DNA of 64,000 bases from Kitasatospora setae KM-6054 (GCF_000269985.1 NC_016109.1:3720001-3784000); one strand, 5' to 3'; counted from the first letter of the stretch, positions 41,146-50,924 are shown. Translations and numbers: made by a program. The notes: generated by a model not told the origin, from the letters alone.

Positions 41146-42147
41146 TCAGCGCAGCATCCCGGCGGCCTCGACCGCCCAGTAGGTGAGGATCTGCTCGGCG
41201 CCGGCCCGGCGGATCGAGGTCAGGGTCTCCAGGATGGTGCGCTCGCGGTCGATCCAGCCGTTGGCGGCGGCGGCCTCGACCATCGCGTACTCGCCGGAGA
41301 CCTGGTAGGCGGAGACCGGCACCGGGGAGGCGTCGGCGATCTGCCGCAGCACGTCCAGGTAGGACATCGCGGGCTTGACCATGACCAGGTCGGCGCCCTC
41401 GGCGACGTCCTGGGCGAGTTCGCGCAGCGACTCGCGGGCGTTGGCCGGGTCCTGCTGGTAGGTCTTGCGGTCGCCCTTGAGCGAGGAGCCGACGGCCTCC
41501 CGGAACGGGCCGAAGAACGCGGACGCGTACTTGGCGGTGTAGGCGAGGATGCCGGTGTCCTGGTGGCCCGCCGCGTCCAGCGCCCGGCGGATGACGGCGA
41601 CCTGGCCGTCCATCATGCCGGACGGGCCGACCAGGTGGACGCCCGCGTCGGCCTGGACGACGGCCATCTCGGCGTAGCGCTCCAGGGTGGCGTCGTTGTC
41701 GACCGAGCCGTCGGCGGCGAGCACCCCGCAGTGCCCGTGGTCGGTGTACTCGTCCAGGCAGAGGTCGGACATCACCACCACCTGGTCGCCGACCTCGGAG
41801 ACCACGTCCCGGATGGCGAGCTGCAGGATGCCCTCGGGGTTGGTGCCCTCGGTGCCGGTGGCGTCCTGCACCTCCGGGACGCCGAACAGCATCAGGCCGC
41901 CGACGCCGGCCTCGACGGCCTCGACGGCGGCCCGGCGCAGGGTGTCGCGGGTGTGCTGGACGACGCCGGGCATCGAGGTGATCGGCTTCGGCTCGGTGAT
42001 GCCCTCGCGGACGAACACCGGCAGGACCAGCTCGGCCGGGTGCAGCCGGGTCTCGGCGACCAGGCGGCGCATCGCCGGGGTGGAGCGCAGCCGGCGCGGG
42101 CGGACGGACGGGAATTCGGCGGACACTTCGAAGGCTCCCTGAGTCAC
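41146..42147 (-). CDS. hemB: Delta-aminolevulinic acid dehydratase (porphobilinogen synthase)
   Basis: A 333-residue enzyme joining two 5-aminolevulinate molecules to porphobilinogen. Active-site lysines lie in [16 protein letters not shown] and [12 protein letters not shown]; the metal/allosteric region reads [12 protein letters not shown], which keeps only two of the three cysteines of zinc-type enzymes, as in Mg-dependent or mixed actinobacterial forms. It is downstream of rex-hemA-hemC-hemD, separated from hemD by a 49-base gap that holds a hairpin. Confidence 0.93.
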   Translation of the reverse strand: MTQGAFEVSAEFPSVRPRRLRSTPAMRRLVAETRLHPAELVLPVFVREGITEPKPITSMPGVVQHTRDTLRRAAVEAVEAGVGGLMLFGVPEVQDATGTEGTNPEGILQLAIRDVVSEVGDQVVVMSDLCLDEYTDHGHCGVLAADGSVDNDATLERYAEMAVVQADAGVHLVGPSGMMDGQVAVIRRALDAAGHQDTGILAYTAKYASAFFGPFREAVGSSLKGDRKTYQQDPANARESLRELAQDVAEGADLVMVKPAMSYLDVLRQIADASPVPVSAYQVSGEYAMVEAAAANGWIDRERTILETLTSIRRAGAEQILTYWAVEAAGMLR

Positions 42148-42157
42148 GGAGAATGCG

Positions 42158-42188
42158 TCGGGGGGAGGCCCGAGGGCCTCCCCCCCGA
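42158..42188 (-). terminator. Hairpin between hemD and hemB
   Basis: TCGGGGGGAGGCCC (42158-42171) pairs with GGGCCTCCCCCCCGA (42174-42188) with one bulged C. It may end or attenuate rex-hemACD transcripts before hemB. Confidence 0.5.
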
Positions 42189-42196
42189 CCGGAGGG

Positions 42197-43816
42197 TCAG
42201 CGCGCCTTGCGGCGCGAGCCGGGGCGGCGTTCGCTCGGCCGGTAGACCGGCTCGCCCGCCGCGGTGGCGGCGTCCCGGCGGGTGGCCCCGAAGTCGGCCA
42301 GCGCCTGGGCGAGCGCGGACGCGGACGGGGCCGGGGCCATCACGTCCACCCGCAGGCCGTGCTCCTCCGCCGTCTTGGCGGTGGCCGGACCGATGCAGGC
42401 GATGACGGTCACGTTGTGCGGCTTGCCGGCGATGCCGACCAGGTTCCGGACGGTCGAGGACGAGGTGAACAGCACCGCGTCGAAGCCGCCGCCCTTGATC
42501 GCCTCCCGGGTCTCGGCCGGCGGCGGCGAGGCGCGCACCGTGCGGTACGCGGTCACGTCGTCGACCTCCCAGCCGAGCTCGACCAGGCCGGCCACCAGGG
42601 TCTCGGTGGCGATGTCGGCGCGCGGCAGCAGCACCCGGTCGATCGGGTCGAACACCGGGTCGTACGGCGGCCAGTCCTCCAGCAGGCCGGCGGCGGACTG
42701 CTCGCCGGAGGGCACCAGGTCGGGCTTGACGCCGAAGTCGACCAGCGCCTGCGCGGTGGTCTCGCCGACCGCCGCGACCTTGATGCCGGCGAACGCCCGG
42801 GCGTCCAGGCCGTACTCCTCGAACTTCTCCCGGACGGCCTTGACGGCGTTCACCGAGGTGAAGGCGATCCACTCGTAGCGGCCGGTGACCAGGCCCTTGA
42901 TGGCCCGCTCCATCTGCTGCGGGGTGCGCGGCGGCTCGACCGCGATGGTCGGCACCTCCTGCGGCACCGCGCCGTACGAGCGGAGCTGCTCGGAGAGGCC
43001 GTGGGCCTGCTCCTTGGTGCGCGGGACGAGCACGTTCCAGCCGAACAGCGGCTTGGTCTCGAACCACGAGTGCGAGGCCCGGTGGGCGACCTGCGCGCCC
43101 ACCACGGCTATCACCGAGGTCGCCGGGTCCACCGGGGCGGAGACCGGCGAGGGCAGCACCCGGGCGGCCTTCAGGTCGGCGGCGATGGCGGCCAGCGTGG
43201 AGGTGAAGGTGCGCTGCCGGGTGGTGGTGCCGGAGAGCGTCGCGGAGAGCGCCGCGTCGGGCTTGCGGCCGTGCGCGACCAGCGCGTTGGCGGTCGCGGG
43301 CAGCTGGCCCAGGGTGGTGCGGACCACCAGGGTGGTCTCCGGCACGCCCAGGTCGACGACCTGGCCGGCCAGCAGCGCCTCGGCGTCCACGAACCGGACG
43401 TCGGCGCCCTGGCCGCCGCGCAACGGCACGCCCGCGTAGGCGGGCACGCCCACCGACTGGGCGACGCCGGGGACGACCTCGAACGGCACACCGGCCTTGG
43501 CGCAGCGCAGCATCTCCTGGGCGGCGCAGCCGTCCAGGCCGGGGTCGCCGTCGACGGTGCGGACCAGGTGGCGGCCGGCCTTGACGGCGTCGGCGGCCAG
43601 GTCGGCCAGTTCCTTGCCGGCGTCGGCCGGGTCGATGACCTGGACGCCGCTGGGGCAGTGGGTGCGGACCGCGGCGGCGGTCAGCGGGTCGGCGATCAGC
43701 ACGTCGGCGGTGCCGAGCACGTCGACGGCGCGCAGGGTGAGCAGTCCGGGGTCGCCGGGGCCGGCTCCGAGGAAGGTGCAGCGCCCTGCGGGCGGGTGGA
43801 ATCCGGCGGCGGTCAT
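42197..43816 (-). CDS. hemD: Bifunctional uroporphyrinogen-III C-methyltransferase / uroporphyrinogen-III synthase
   Basis: A 539-residue fusion. Residues ~10-245 form a SUMT/CobA-type methylase domain ([20 protein letters not shown]) and ~265-510 a HemD uroporphyrinogen-III synthase domain ([54 protein letters not shown]). The synthase closes hydroxymethylbilane to uroporphyrinogen III; the methylase would start the siroheme/cobalamin branch. In the methylase half several usual residues of the signature GDP-x-VFGRG are missing ([15 protein letters not shown]), so its activity is uncertain. Its ATG overlaps the hemC stop (ATGA). Confidence 0.88.
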   Translation of the reverse strand: MTAAGFHPPAGRCTFLGAGPGDPGLLTLRAVDVLGTADVLIADPLTAAAVRTHCPSGVQVIDPADAGKELADLAADAVKAGRHLVRTVDGDPGLDGCAAQEMLRCAKAGVPFEVVPGVAQSVGVPAYAGVPLRGGQGADVRFVDAEALLAGQVVDLGVPETTLVVRTTLGQLPATANALVAHGRKPDAALSATLSGTTTRQRTFTSTLAAIAADLKAARVLPSPVSAPVDPATSVIAVVGAQVAHRASHSWFETKPLFGWNVLVPRTKEQAHGLSEQLRSYGAVPQEVPTIAVEPPRTPQQMERAIKGLVTGRYEWIAFTSVNAVKAVREKFEEYGLDARAFAGIKVAAVGETTAQALVDFGVKPDLVPSGEQSAAGLLEDWPPYDPVFDPIDRVLLPRADIATETLVAGLVELGWEVDDVTAYRTVRASPPPAETREAIKGGGFDAVLFTSSSTVRNLVGIAGKPHNVTVIACIGPATAKTAEEHGLRVDVMAPAPSASALAQALADFGATRRDAATAAGEPVYRPSERRPGSRRKAR

Positions 43817-44832
43817 CGGGCGCGCTCCCCCATCAGGTCGGCCGCTCCGGTGTCGAGCAGCCGGGCGGCCAGGGCGCGGCCCAGGGCCGCGGCCTGCTCC
43901 TCGGCGGTCCCGTCGGGGACGAGCGGGCCGTTGGCGGACATCTTGATCAGTTCGGTGCCGTCGGTGCTGCCGACCACGCCGTCCAGGCGCAGTTCGGTGC
44001 CGGCCCAGGTCGCCAGCGCGGCGACCGGGGCGGAGCAGCCGGCCTCCAGGGTGGCGAGCAGGGCGCGTTCGGCGACCACGGCGGCCCGGGTCGGGCGGTG
44101 GTCGAGCCGGGCCAGGACGGCGGCCAGGGTCGGGTCGACGCACTCGACGGCGAGCGCGCCCTGCCCGGGGGCGGGCAGCATCAGCTCGGTGTCGAGGTGC
44201 TCGGTGATCTCGGCGGCGCGGCCGAGCCGGTTGAGGCCGGCGGTGGCCAGCACCACGGCGTCGAGCTCGCCGGAGGCGACGAAGCCGATCCGGGTGTCGA
44301 CGTTGCCGCGGATCGCCACGGTCTCCAGCTCGGCGCCGCGGGCCCGGGCCCAGGCGTTCAGCTGGGCCATCCGGCGCGGGGAGCCGGTGCCGACCCGGAC
44401 GGCGCGGCCGGTGCTCTTGCCGACCAGCTCGGCCAGGGTCAGGCCGTCGCGGGCGACCAGCGCGTCCCGGGCGTCCTCGCGCTCGGGGACGGCGGCCAGC
44501 AGCAGCCCGGCGGGGGCGGCGGTGGGCAGGTCCTTGAGCGAGTGGACGGCCAGGTCGATCCGGCCCTCCAGCAGGGCGTCGCGCAGGGCGGAGACGAACA
44601 CCCCGGTGCCGCCGATCCGGGCCAGCGACTCGCGGGAGACGTCCCCGTAGGTGGTGATCTCGACCAGCTCCACCCGGCGGCCGGTGATCCCGGCCACCGC
44701 CTCGGCCACCATGCCCGACTGGGCCATGGCGAGGGCGCTGCGGCGGGTGCCGAGGCGCAGCGGCGTCACTGTCTCTGGACCGTTCATGAGGCGATCGTCC
44801 TGGTCGTGCTGGGGGGCTGACGGGGTGTTCAT
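43813..44832 (-). CDS. hemC: Hydroxymethylbilane synthase (porphobilinogen deaminase)
   Basis: A 339-residue enzyme that polymerises four porphobilinogens. Motifs: LRLGTRRSALAMAQSGMVAE, HSLKDLPTAAP (catalytic Asp), RRMAQLNAWARARG, and the dipyrromethane-cofactor Cys in ATLEAGCSAPVAAL. ATG 44832 overlaps the hemA stop (ATGA), favouring it over the internal ATG at 44787. Confidence 0.93.
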   Translation of the reverse strand: MNTPSAPQHDQDDRLMNGPETVTPLRLGTRRSALAMAQSGMVAEAVAGITGRRVELVEITTYGDVSRESLARIGGTGVFVSALRDALLEGRIDLAVHSLKDLPTAAPAGLLLAAVPEREDARDALVARDGLTLAELVGKSTGRAVRVGTGSPRRMAQLNAWARARGAELETVAIRGNVDTRIGFVASGELDAVVLATAGLNRLGRAAEITEHLDTELMLPAPGQGALAVECVDPTLAAVLARLDHRPTRAAVVAERALLATLEAGCSAPVAALATWAGTELRLDGVVGSTDGTELIKMSANGPLVPDGTAEEQAAALGRALAARLLDTGAADLMGERAR

Positions 44833-46235
44833 CTGGTTGCTCCGGCGGGCGGGGCGGACGCTCCGGCGGGCGGGGCGAGGGCGGCCTGGGCGGCGGGGAC
44901 GCCGCCCGGTGGGATCGAGGATCCCGCCTGGGCGCCGATCGGGGTGCCGGAGACAGCGTGCACTGCCGCGGGGTCCAAGTCGAACAGTTCGCGCAGGGCC
45001 TCCGCGTAGGAGGCCCCGCCGGGTTCGGCGGCGAGCTGCTTGACCTTGACGGTCGGGGCGTGCAGCAGTTTGTCGACCACCCGGCGGACGGTCTGCGAGA
45101 TCTCCGCGCGGGAGCGCTCGTCCAGGTCCGGCAGCCGGGAGGTGAGGCGGGCGAGTTCGCCGCTGACCACTTCGGAGGCCATGGCGCGCAGGGCGACCAC
45201 GGTCGGGGCGATCCGGGCGGCGCGCTGCGCCTGGCCGAAGGCGGTGACCTCGTCCGCGACGATGCCGGAGACGGCGTCCACGTCGCCGGCGCCGGGGGTG
45301 GCGGCGTGCGCGTGCGAGAGGGTCTCCAGGTCGACCAGCAGCGCGCCGTCGAGGTCGCGGACGGTGTGGTCGACGTCGCGCGGCATGGCCAGGTCGAGGA
45401 AGGCCAGCGGCCGGGCGGCGGTGCGGGAGGCGAGCGCGGCGGCGACGGCGGGGGCGTCGATCACGGTGCCGGCCGCGCCGGTGCAGGAGATCACCAGGTC
45501 GACGTCGGCGAGCGCCTGCGGGACCTTCGCGAAGTCCAGGACGCGGGCGGCGCCGCCGAGGATCTCGACCAGCCGCTCGGCGCGGGCCGGGGTGCGGTTG
45601 GCGACCAGCAGGTCGGTGACGCCCGCGCGGGCCAGGGTGGCGGCGGCCAGCGAGCTCATCGAGCCCGCGCCGACCACCAGGGCGCGCTTGCCGGCGATCG
45701 GGCCGGCGCCGGCCGCGACCTGCTCCAGGCCGAAGGTGACCAGCGACTGGCCGGCCTTGTCGATGCCGGTCTCGCTGTGCGCGCGCTTGCCGACCCGCAG
45801 GGCCTGCTGGAACAGCTCGTTCAGGCCGCGGCCCGCGGTGTGCTCCTCCTGCGCCCTGGCCAGCGCGTCGCGCAGCTGGCCGAGGATCTGGCCCTCGCCG
45901 ACGACCATCGAGTCCAGGCCGCAGGCCACCGAGAACAGGTGGTGGACGGCGCGGTCCTCGTAGTGCACGTACAGGTGGGGGGTGAGCTCGTCCAGGTCGA
46001 CGCCGCTGTGCCCGGCGAGCAGCTGGGACAGCTCGGCGACGCCCGCGTGGAACTTGTCCACGTCGGCGTACAGCTCGATCCGGTTGCAGGTGTTGACCAG
46101 CGCGGCCTCGCCGACGGTCGCCGAGGCGGCCGCGTCGTGCAGCAGCCGGGTCGGGGTCTGGCCGGTGAGCGCGGCGCGCTCCAGCACGCCGACCGGCGCG
46201 GTCCGGTGGCTCAGACCGACTACCAGAAGACTCAT
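44829..46235 (-). CDS. hemA: Glutamyl-tRNA reductase
   Basis: A 468-residue NADPH-dependent reductase turning glutamyl-tRNA into glutamate-1-semialdehyde, first step of C5 heme synthesis. The catalytic Cys is at residue 50 in ALVNTCNRIELYADVD, with GEGQILGQLRDALARAQ, the NADPH-binding ALVVGAGSMSSLAAATLARAG, and the C-terminal dimerisation helices. An Ala/Pro-rich tail of about 50 residues follows the conserved part. HemL for the next step is encoded at 13059-14402, about 30 kb away. Confidence 0.93.
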   Translation of the reverse strand: MSLLVVGLSHRTAPVGVLERAALTGQTPTRLLHDAAASATVGEAALVNTCNRIELYADVDKFHAGVAELSQLLAGHSGVDLDELTPHLYVHYEDRAVHHLFSVACGLDSMVVGEGQILGQLRDALARAQEEHTAGRGLNELFQQALRVGKRAHSETGIDKAGQSLVTFGLEQVAAGAGPIAGKRALVVGAGSMSSLAAATLARAGVTDLLVANRTPARAERLVEILGGAARVLDFAKVPQALADVDLVISCTGAAGTVIDAPAVAAALASRTAARPLAFLDLAMPRDVDHTVRDLDGALLVDLETLSHAHAATPGAGDVDAVSGIVADEVTAFGQAQRAARIAPTVVALRAMASEVVSGELARLTSRLPDLDERSRAEISQTVRRVVDKLLHAPTVKVKQLAAEPGGASYAEALRELFDLDPAAVHAVSGTPIGAQAGSSIPPGGVPAAQAALAPPAGASAPPAGATR

Positions 46236-46266
46236 GCCCCCACCTCGTCGTGACGGATGTTCGTGC

Positions 46267-47145
46267 TCACGCCGGCATCACCGCGGACAGGTCGTCGTCC
46301 GGGCCGCCCTTGGCGGGTGCCGCGGGCGCGGCGGGCGCGGCCTTCGCCTGCTCGGCCTTGCCGCCGGCGGCCCGGCGCAGCTTCGCGGCGGCGGCGCGGA
46401 CCGGGCCGGGGGCGCGGTCGAGCACCGAGTCGCCCGCGGCCGGCTCGTCGCCGGCCTTGCGCTGCTCGTGGAAGGCGAGGATCTGCAGCTCTATCGACAG
46501 GTCGACCTTGCGCACGTCGACGCCGTCCGGCACGGTCAGCACGGTCGGGGCGAAGTTCAGGATGCTGGTCACGCCGGCCTCCACCAGCCGGTCGCAGACC
46601 TGCTGGGCGGCGCCGGGCGGGGTGGTGATCACGCCGATGGAGACGTGCTGGGTGGCGACGATCTCCTCCAGCTCGTCCATGTGCCGGACGGGCAGGCCGG
46701 CGGCGGCGGAGCCGACCACGTGGGGGTCGGCGTCCAGCAGCGCGGCGACCCGGAAGCCGCGGGAGGCGAAGCCGCCGTAGTTGGCGAGGGCGTGGCCCAG
46801 GTTGCCGATGCCGACGATGACGACCGGCCAGTCCTGGGTGAGGCCCAGCTCGCGGGAGATCTGGTAGACGAGGTACTCCACGTCGTAGCCGACGCCGCGG
46901 GTGCCGTAGGAGCCCAGGTAGGAGAAGTCCTTGCGGAGCTTCGCGGAGTTCACCCCGGCGGCGGCGGCCAGCTCCTCGGAGGAGACGGTCGGGACCGAGC
47001 GCTCGGAGAGCGCGGTCAGGGCCCGCAGGTAGAGCGGGAGGCGGGCCACGGTCGCCTCCGGAATGCCCCGCGCACGCGAGGACCTGCGCGCGGCGCCCGG
47101 GTCGGGCGTCTGCGAACTGCTGGGTGAGGGTCGGCCGATTGCCAC
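46267..47145 (-). CDS. rex: Redox-sensing transcriptional repressor Rex
   Basis: A 292-residue NADH/NAD-sensing repressor. N-terminal winged helix: IPEATVARLPLYLRALTALS ... VSSEELAAAAGVNSAKLRKD, then FSYLGSYGTRGVGYDV; Rossmann domain: VVIVGIGNLGHALANYGGF, LLDADPHVVGS, VGVITTPPGAAQQV-type segment; ending with a ~60-residue Ala/Lys-rich tail longer than in most Rex proteins. GTG 47145 has AGGAG upstream. It leads the rex-hemA-hemC-hemD operon, the order known from S. coelicolor, and a Rex operator sits just upstream, so it represses itself and heme synthesis when NADH is low. Confidence 0.93.
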   Translation of the reverse strand: MAIGRPSPSSSQTPDPGAARRSSRARGIPEATVARLPLYLRALTALSERSVPTVSSEELAAAAGVNSAKLRKDFSYLGSYGTRGVGYDVEYLVYQISRELGLTQDWPVVIVGIGNLGHALANYGGFASRGFRVAALLDADPHVVGSAAAGLPVRHMDELEEIVATQHVSIGVITTPPGAAQQVCDRLVEAGVTSILNFAPTVLTVPDGVDVRKVDLSIELQILAFHEQRKAGDEPAAGDSVLDRAPGPVRAAAAKLRRAAGGKAEQAKAAPAAPAAPAKGGPDDDLSAVMPA

Positions 47146-47191
47146 GCTGCTCCTGTGGGTGAAGCTGGGCTTGGACCGCCAGGCTATGCGT

Positions 47192-47209
47192 TTGTGAACG
47201 TGTGCACAA
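47192..47209 (-). promoter_or_regulatory. Rex operator (ROP)
   Basis: TTGTGAACGTGTGCACAA is a near-perfect inverted repeat matching the Rex operator TTGTGAA-N4-TTCACAA in all but one base of its outer arms. It lies 47 bases before the rex start, as expected of autoregulation. Confidence 0.88.
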
Positions 47210-47246
47210 AGATGGTGTCCGATTTGTCCCCGAACAGTGACACGCA

Positions 47247-47948
47247 TCACTCGTAACCCGCCGAACCGATCAGCGCCCGCGGGCCCTCCACCCCGGCCGG
47301 CCAGGGCCCGAGCTGCGCCACCCGGCGCAGCAGCGGGGCCGCGCCGCCGGCCCGCGCCGCCCGCGCGGGGGCCAGTCGCGGCCACGGCACCGGCGGCTGC
47401 CCGGCCGGCTGCTCGACCGACCGCTCCGGCGGCGGCTCCTCCGAGCAGCCGCCGGTCCGGCGGCAGTGCCGCAGCAGCTCCACCGTCGCCCGGGCGTCCC
47501 CCAGCGCGGTGTGCGCCGGGAACCAGCCGAGCCCGGCCGCGTCCACGCACGCCGAGAGCCCGTAGCCGCCCGCCTCCGGCAGCTGCCGGCGGGCCAGCCG
47601 CATCGTGCAGAGCAGCGGGACCTGCGGCAGCGCCACCCCGATCCGGGCGAACTCGCGCTCCAGGAACGCCCGGTCGCAGGTCACGTGGTGGCCGACCAGC
47701 ACCCGGCCGGCCAGCAGCTCCAGCAGCCGCGGCGCGATCTGCCGGAACCTCGGCGCGCCCAGCACGTCCGCCTGCGCTATCCCGTGCACGTGGGTCGGGC
47801 CCACCGGTCCGCCCGGGTCCACCAGCGTGGCGAACTCCCGCTCGGTGCGCAGCCCGGCGTCCAACTGCACCACGGCGACCTCGACCACCCGGTGGCGCCA
47901 GGGGCTACGACCGGTGGCCTCGACGTCGACGACGGCGTAGCCGCTCAT
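47247..47948 (-). CDS. DnaQ-like 3'-5' exonuclease (RNase T superfamily)
   Basis: A 233-residue DEDDh exonuclease. ExoI: YAVVDVEATGRSPWRH (Asp/Glu); ExoII: VLVGHHVTCDRAFLEREF (Asp); ExoIII: HTALGDARATVELLRH (His, Asp). After the ~175-residue domain comes a Pro/Ala-rich tail. ATG 47948 has GAGGAGGGCGCG upstream and is preferred over an earlier in-frame start. It probably trims DNA or RNA ends, or acts as a polymerase epsilon-like proofreader. Transcribed away from the rex promoter on the same strand. Confidence 0.83.
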   Translation of the reverse strand: MSGYAVVDVEATGRSPWRHRVVEVAVVQLDAGLRTEREFATLVDPGGPVGPTHVHGIAQADVLGAPRFRQIAPRLLELLAGRVLVGHHVTCDRAFLEREFARIGVALPQVPLLCTMRLARRQLPEAGGYGLSACVDAAGLGWFPAHTALGDARATVELLRHCRRTGGCSEEPPPERSVEQPAGQPPVPWPRLAPARAARAGGAAPLLRRVAQLGPWPAGVEGPRALIGSAGYE

Positions 47949-48075
47949 CGCGCCCTCCTCTTGCACAGCCCCCGGCGGACACGGAAACCGTTCGATCGTA
48001 AGCCGAGAGGAGGGCGAACTCCTAGGGCGATCTTCGTCGGGCGTCCACGAAGCAGTTCCGCGGGCGCCCCCGCCG

Positions 48076-48375
48076 CTACCCGCCCAGCGCCTTGCGCAGC
48101 CGGCTCTCGTCCACCCGCCAGAAGTCGTGCTGCCGCCCGTCGATCAGGGTGACCGGGATCTGCTCGGCGTACCGCTCGTAGAGCTCCGGGTCCTGGAGGA
48201 CGTCCTTCTCCTCGAAGGTCGCGCCGAGGTCGGCGGTGACCTTGAGGACGACCGCGCGGGCGTCCTCGCAGAGGTGGCAGCCGGGCTTGCCGACCAGCGT
48301 GACGACGGTGTCGGCGGGGTTCTTCTTGGCGCGTCGCAACAGGTTCACCGGTTCATTGTGCCGCCGCGCGTTCAC
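48076..48375 (-). CDS. Glutaredoxin-like (DUF836-type) thiol protein
   Basis: A 99-residue protein with one thioredoxin-fold domain: VTLVGKPGCHLCEDARAVV with the CxxC redox site, FEEKDVLQDPELYERYAEQI, and a cis-Pro in IPVTLIDGRQHDFWRV. GTG 48375 has GGAG upstream; GTG 48348 (MNLLRRAKKN) is an alternative giving 90 residues. Commonly found near rex and hem genes in actinomycetes. Its electron donor is unknown, possibly mycoredoxin or thioredoxin reductase systems. Confidence 0.8.
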   Translation of the reverse strand: MNARRHNEPVNLLRRAKKNPADTVVTLVGKPGCHLCEDARAVVLKVTADLGATFEEKDVLQDPELYERYAEQIPVTLIDGRQHDFWRVDESRLRKALGG

Positions 48376-48431
48376 TGCGGCGGCACTCCGCCGACACGGG
48401 GTCGGGCGGCCGCGCTGACTATGCTCGTCGC

Positions 48432-49379
48432 ATGGCCGCGCTGCGAAGGCTCACCCAGTCAAAGCGTTCCACCGACGACCGGACCGCCCTGGCGGGCGAG
48501 GCCGCGGCCGACGCCGCCCGGGCCCAGCTCCCGCCCGAGGACACGGCGGCGGAGGGGCCGCCGGCCGCCGCCGAGCCGGCCGGGGACCACACCCCGGTGC
48601 CCGGGGACGTCCGGGCCGCCGCGTTCTTCGACTGCGACAACACGATCCTGCGCGGGGCAGCGATCTTCTACCTGGGCGTCGGGCTGTACCGGCGGCGCTT
48701 CTTCTCCCGCCGCGACCTGGCCCGCTTCGCCTGGCAGCAGGCCGCGTTCCGGCTGCGCGGGTCGGAGAACCCGGACCACATCGCCGACGCCCGGGACAGC
48801 GCGCTCGGCCTGGTCGCGGGCAAGCGCACCGCCGACCTGGAGCAGATCTGCGAGGAGATCTTCGAACCGGTGCTGGCCGAGAAGGTCTGGCCGGGCACCC
48901 GGGCGCTGGTGCAGATGCACCTGGACGCCGGGCAGCGGGTCTGGCTGGTGACCGCCGCCCCGCAGGAGGTGGCCCGGCTGATCGCCCGCCGGCTGGGCAT
49001 GACCGGCGCGCTCGGCACCGTCGCGGAGACCGCGGACGGCGTCTACACCGGCCGGCTGGTCGGCGGGATGCTGCACGGCCCGGCGAAGGCCGCCGCGGTG
49101 CGGGCGCTGGCCCGCCGCGAGCAGCTGGATTTGGCGCGCTGCGCGGCGTTCAGCGACTCCGCCAACGACATCCCGATGCTGAGCCTGGTCGGCCACCCGT
49201 ACGTGATCAACCCGGACCGGGCGCTGCGCCGGCATGCGCGGGCGATGGGCTGGCGGGTGCGGGACTTCCGGACCGGGCGGAAGGCGGCCCGGATCGGCCT
49301 CCCGGCGGCGGCCGGGCTGGGCGTGCTGGCCGGGGCGGCCGCGGCGGCGGTCGCGGTGCACCGACGCCGGCGGGCCTGA
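48432..49379 (+). CDS. HAD-IB family hydrolase (SerB-like phosphatase), membrane-anchored
   Basis: A 315-residue HAD subfamily IB phosphatase. Motif I: AAAFFDCDNTILRG (nucleophile Asp ~67); motif II: VWLVTAAPQEVARL; motif III: GPAKAAAVRALARRE and AAFSDSANDIPML (Asp pair). The first ~55 residues are an acidic disordered tail, and the last ~35 hold a hydrophobic helix (GLPAAAGLGVLAGAAAAAVAV) ending in RRRRA, a likely membrane anchor. Homologues sit immediately upstream of bldN in Streptomyces. The substrate is unknown. Confidence 0.83.
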   Translation: MAALRRLTQSKRSTDDRTALAGEAAADAARAQLPPEDTAAEGPPAAAEPAGDHTPVPGDVRAAAFFDCDNTILRGAAIFYLGVGLYRRRFFSRRDLARFAWQQAAFRLRGSENPDHIADARDSALGLVAGKRTADLEQICEEIFEPVLAEKVWPGTRALVQMHLDAGQRVWLVTAAPQEVARLIARRLGMTGALGTVAETADGVYTGRLVGGMLHGPAKAAAVRALARREQLDLARCAAFSDSANDIPMLSLVGHPYVINPDRALRRHARAMGWRVRDFRTGRKAARIGLPAAAGLGVLAGAAAAAVAVHRRRRA

Positions 49380-49424
49380 GAGCGCGAGCGGACCTGAGAG
49401 CGCGAGCGGGCCTGAGAGCGCACT
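49375..49424. repeat. 18-base tandem repeat
   Basis: CCTGAGAGCGCGAGCGG(A/G) occurs twice perfectly (49375-49392, 49393-49410) and a third time in part (from 49411), starting in the stop codon of the HAD gene. Confidence 0.75.
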
Positions 49425-49886
49425 GGCGGGCCCCGGCCCGGCCCGCGTCAACACCGCGACGGCGACACGCCCCCCGGCGGGTGGTCGTGGCACGTCAGCG
49501 GGGGTGAACCGGCCCGCCCGGACGGATGGTCCGGGACCGTCCGGCGGTGACCGGAACTGATCGTTCGGCAGTCGGTCAAAGTCGTGGGTTGGGGGCGCGG
49601 ATAGCGGGGAAACCCGGCCCGCGCCCCGGTGTTCGGTCACCGGATGTGCACAAGTGGTCACATTGAGCCGGATGGATGGCGCCAACTCCGGTCACCGACA
49701 GGTGAATATGCGCAAGAAGTGGACCTCATCCGACCACTTCGACCACGCGGTGTAGCTGTCATTGCACAAAGCGTTATTCTCTCCTGGATGCACGCCACCC
49801 GAACGTCCCCGTGACGGGTGGTCCGTGCGGCGTGCTCTCCGCACAGGCGGAGGTGATCCGTCCACAGTTCTGCCTCTGGGAGTCCC
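49425..49886 (+). promoter_or_regulatory. bldN upstream region
   Basis: About 460 bases with no convincing gene. It contains the dyad TCACC-GACA-GGTGA (49692-49705), similar in half-site (TNAC/GTNA) to reported BldD operators but with a spacer one base longer, and repeated AAGTGG/CCACTT hexamers between 49650 and 49740. In S. coelicolor bldN is a known BldD target. The AT-richer stretch at 49755-49780 probably holds the promoter. Confidence 0.4.
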
Positions 49887-50777
49887 GTGTACCCACCCGT
49901 CCGGAACGACGCGCCAGCCACCTCCCGCCCGTCGACCGCCACTCTGCGCCGCGGTGTGCGCCTGGAACGGCTGTGGGCCGCGATCCGCGAGTTCGAACTG
50001 GCCGTTCCGCAGCTCGCGCCGGCCGGCCCGGCGTTCGCCGCGCCCGTCCCCGCGGTGCCGGTCGCGTTCGCCGCGCCGCTGCTGCGCTCGACCGCCACCG
50101 GCCCGACCGCCGCCGGCAGCCCGTCCGGCGGCGCCGCCCCGGCCGCGGGGGCGCGGGCCCGCACGGTGCCCGCCCCCGGCACCCGCGGCCGCTCGCGCAG
50201 CGCGCCCGCCGGGCCCGGCTACGACACCGAGCACAACCCGGTGGTGGAGCTGGTCGAGCGGGCCCAGAACGGCGAGAGCGAGGCCTTCGGGCGGCTCTAC
50301 GACCACTACGCCGACACCGTGTACCGGTACATCTACTACCGGGTCGGCAGCCGGGCCACCGCCGAGGACCTGACCAGCGAGACCTTCCTGCGCGCGCTGC
50401 GCCGGATCGGCACCTTCACCTGGCAGGGCCGCGACTTCGGCGCCTGGCTGGTGACCATCGCCCGCAACCTGGTGGCCGACCACTTCAAGTCCAGCCGGTT
50501 CCGGCTGGAGGTCACCACCGGCGAGATGCTGGACTCCAACGAGTGCGAGCGCAGCCCCGAGGAGTCGGTGCTGGAGTCGCTCTCCAACGCCGCCCTGCTG
50601 GACGCGGTGCGCCGGCTCAACCCGCAGCAGCAGGAGTGCGTGACGCTGCGCTTCCTGCAGGGCCTGTCGGTGGCCGAGACGGCCCGGATCATGGGCAAGA
50701 ACGAGGGCGCCATCAAGACGCTGCAGTACCGGGCGGTGCGCACGCTGGCCCGCCTGCTGCCGCCGGACGCCAGGTGA
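49887..50777 (+). CDS. bldN: ECF RNA polymerase sigma factor BldN
   Basis: A 296-residue sigma factor: region 2 LVERAQNGESEAFGRLYDHY ... TAEDLTSETFLRALRRIGTF, region 4 LDAVRRLNPQQQECVTLRFL ... SVAETARIMGKNEGAIKTLQYRAVRTLARLLP. Before region 2 is a ~115-residue Pro/Ala-rich N-terminal extension, a recognised property of BldN, made as a pro-protein and cleaved. The next gene encodes the DUF5667-type anti-sigma factor RsbN, which fixes the identity. Sigma-BldN is needed for aerial hyphae and directs chaplin and rodlin genes, which here lie at 36.2-39.9 kb. Confidence 0.92.
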   Translation: MYPPVRNDAPATSRPSTATLRRGVRLERLWAAIREFELAVPQLAPAGPAFAAPVPAVPVAFAAPLLRSTATGPTAAGSPSGGAAPAAGARARTVPAPGTRGRSRSAPAGPGYDTEHNPVVELVERAQNGESEAFGRLYDHYADTVYRYIYYRVGSRATAEDLTSETFLRALRRIGTFTWQGRDFGAWLVTIARNLVADHFKSSRFRLEVTTGEMLDSNECERSPEESVLESLSNAALLDAVRRLNPQQQECVTLRFLQGLSVAETARIMGKNEGAIKTLQYRAVRTLARLLPPDAR

Positions 50778-50924
50778 TCCGCCGGCCGTGGACGCGATAG
50801 CCCACAGACCGCCGCCCAGCCCGTCGCCGCCGCCCCCGGCGGCCGACGGGGCGTCAACCCGGGCCGGGCGTCGGCACGTCCGGGTGACGGGGCGGTCATC
50901 TGCTCTGCTTAATACGCCAGGGGG

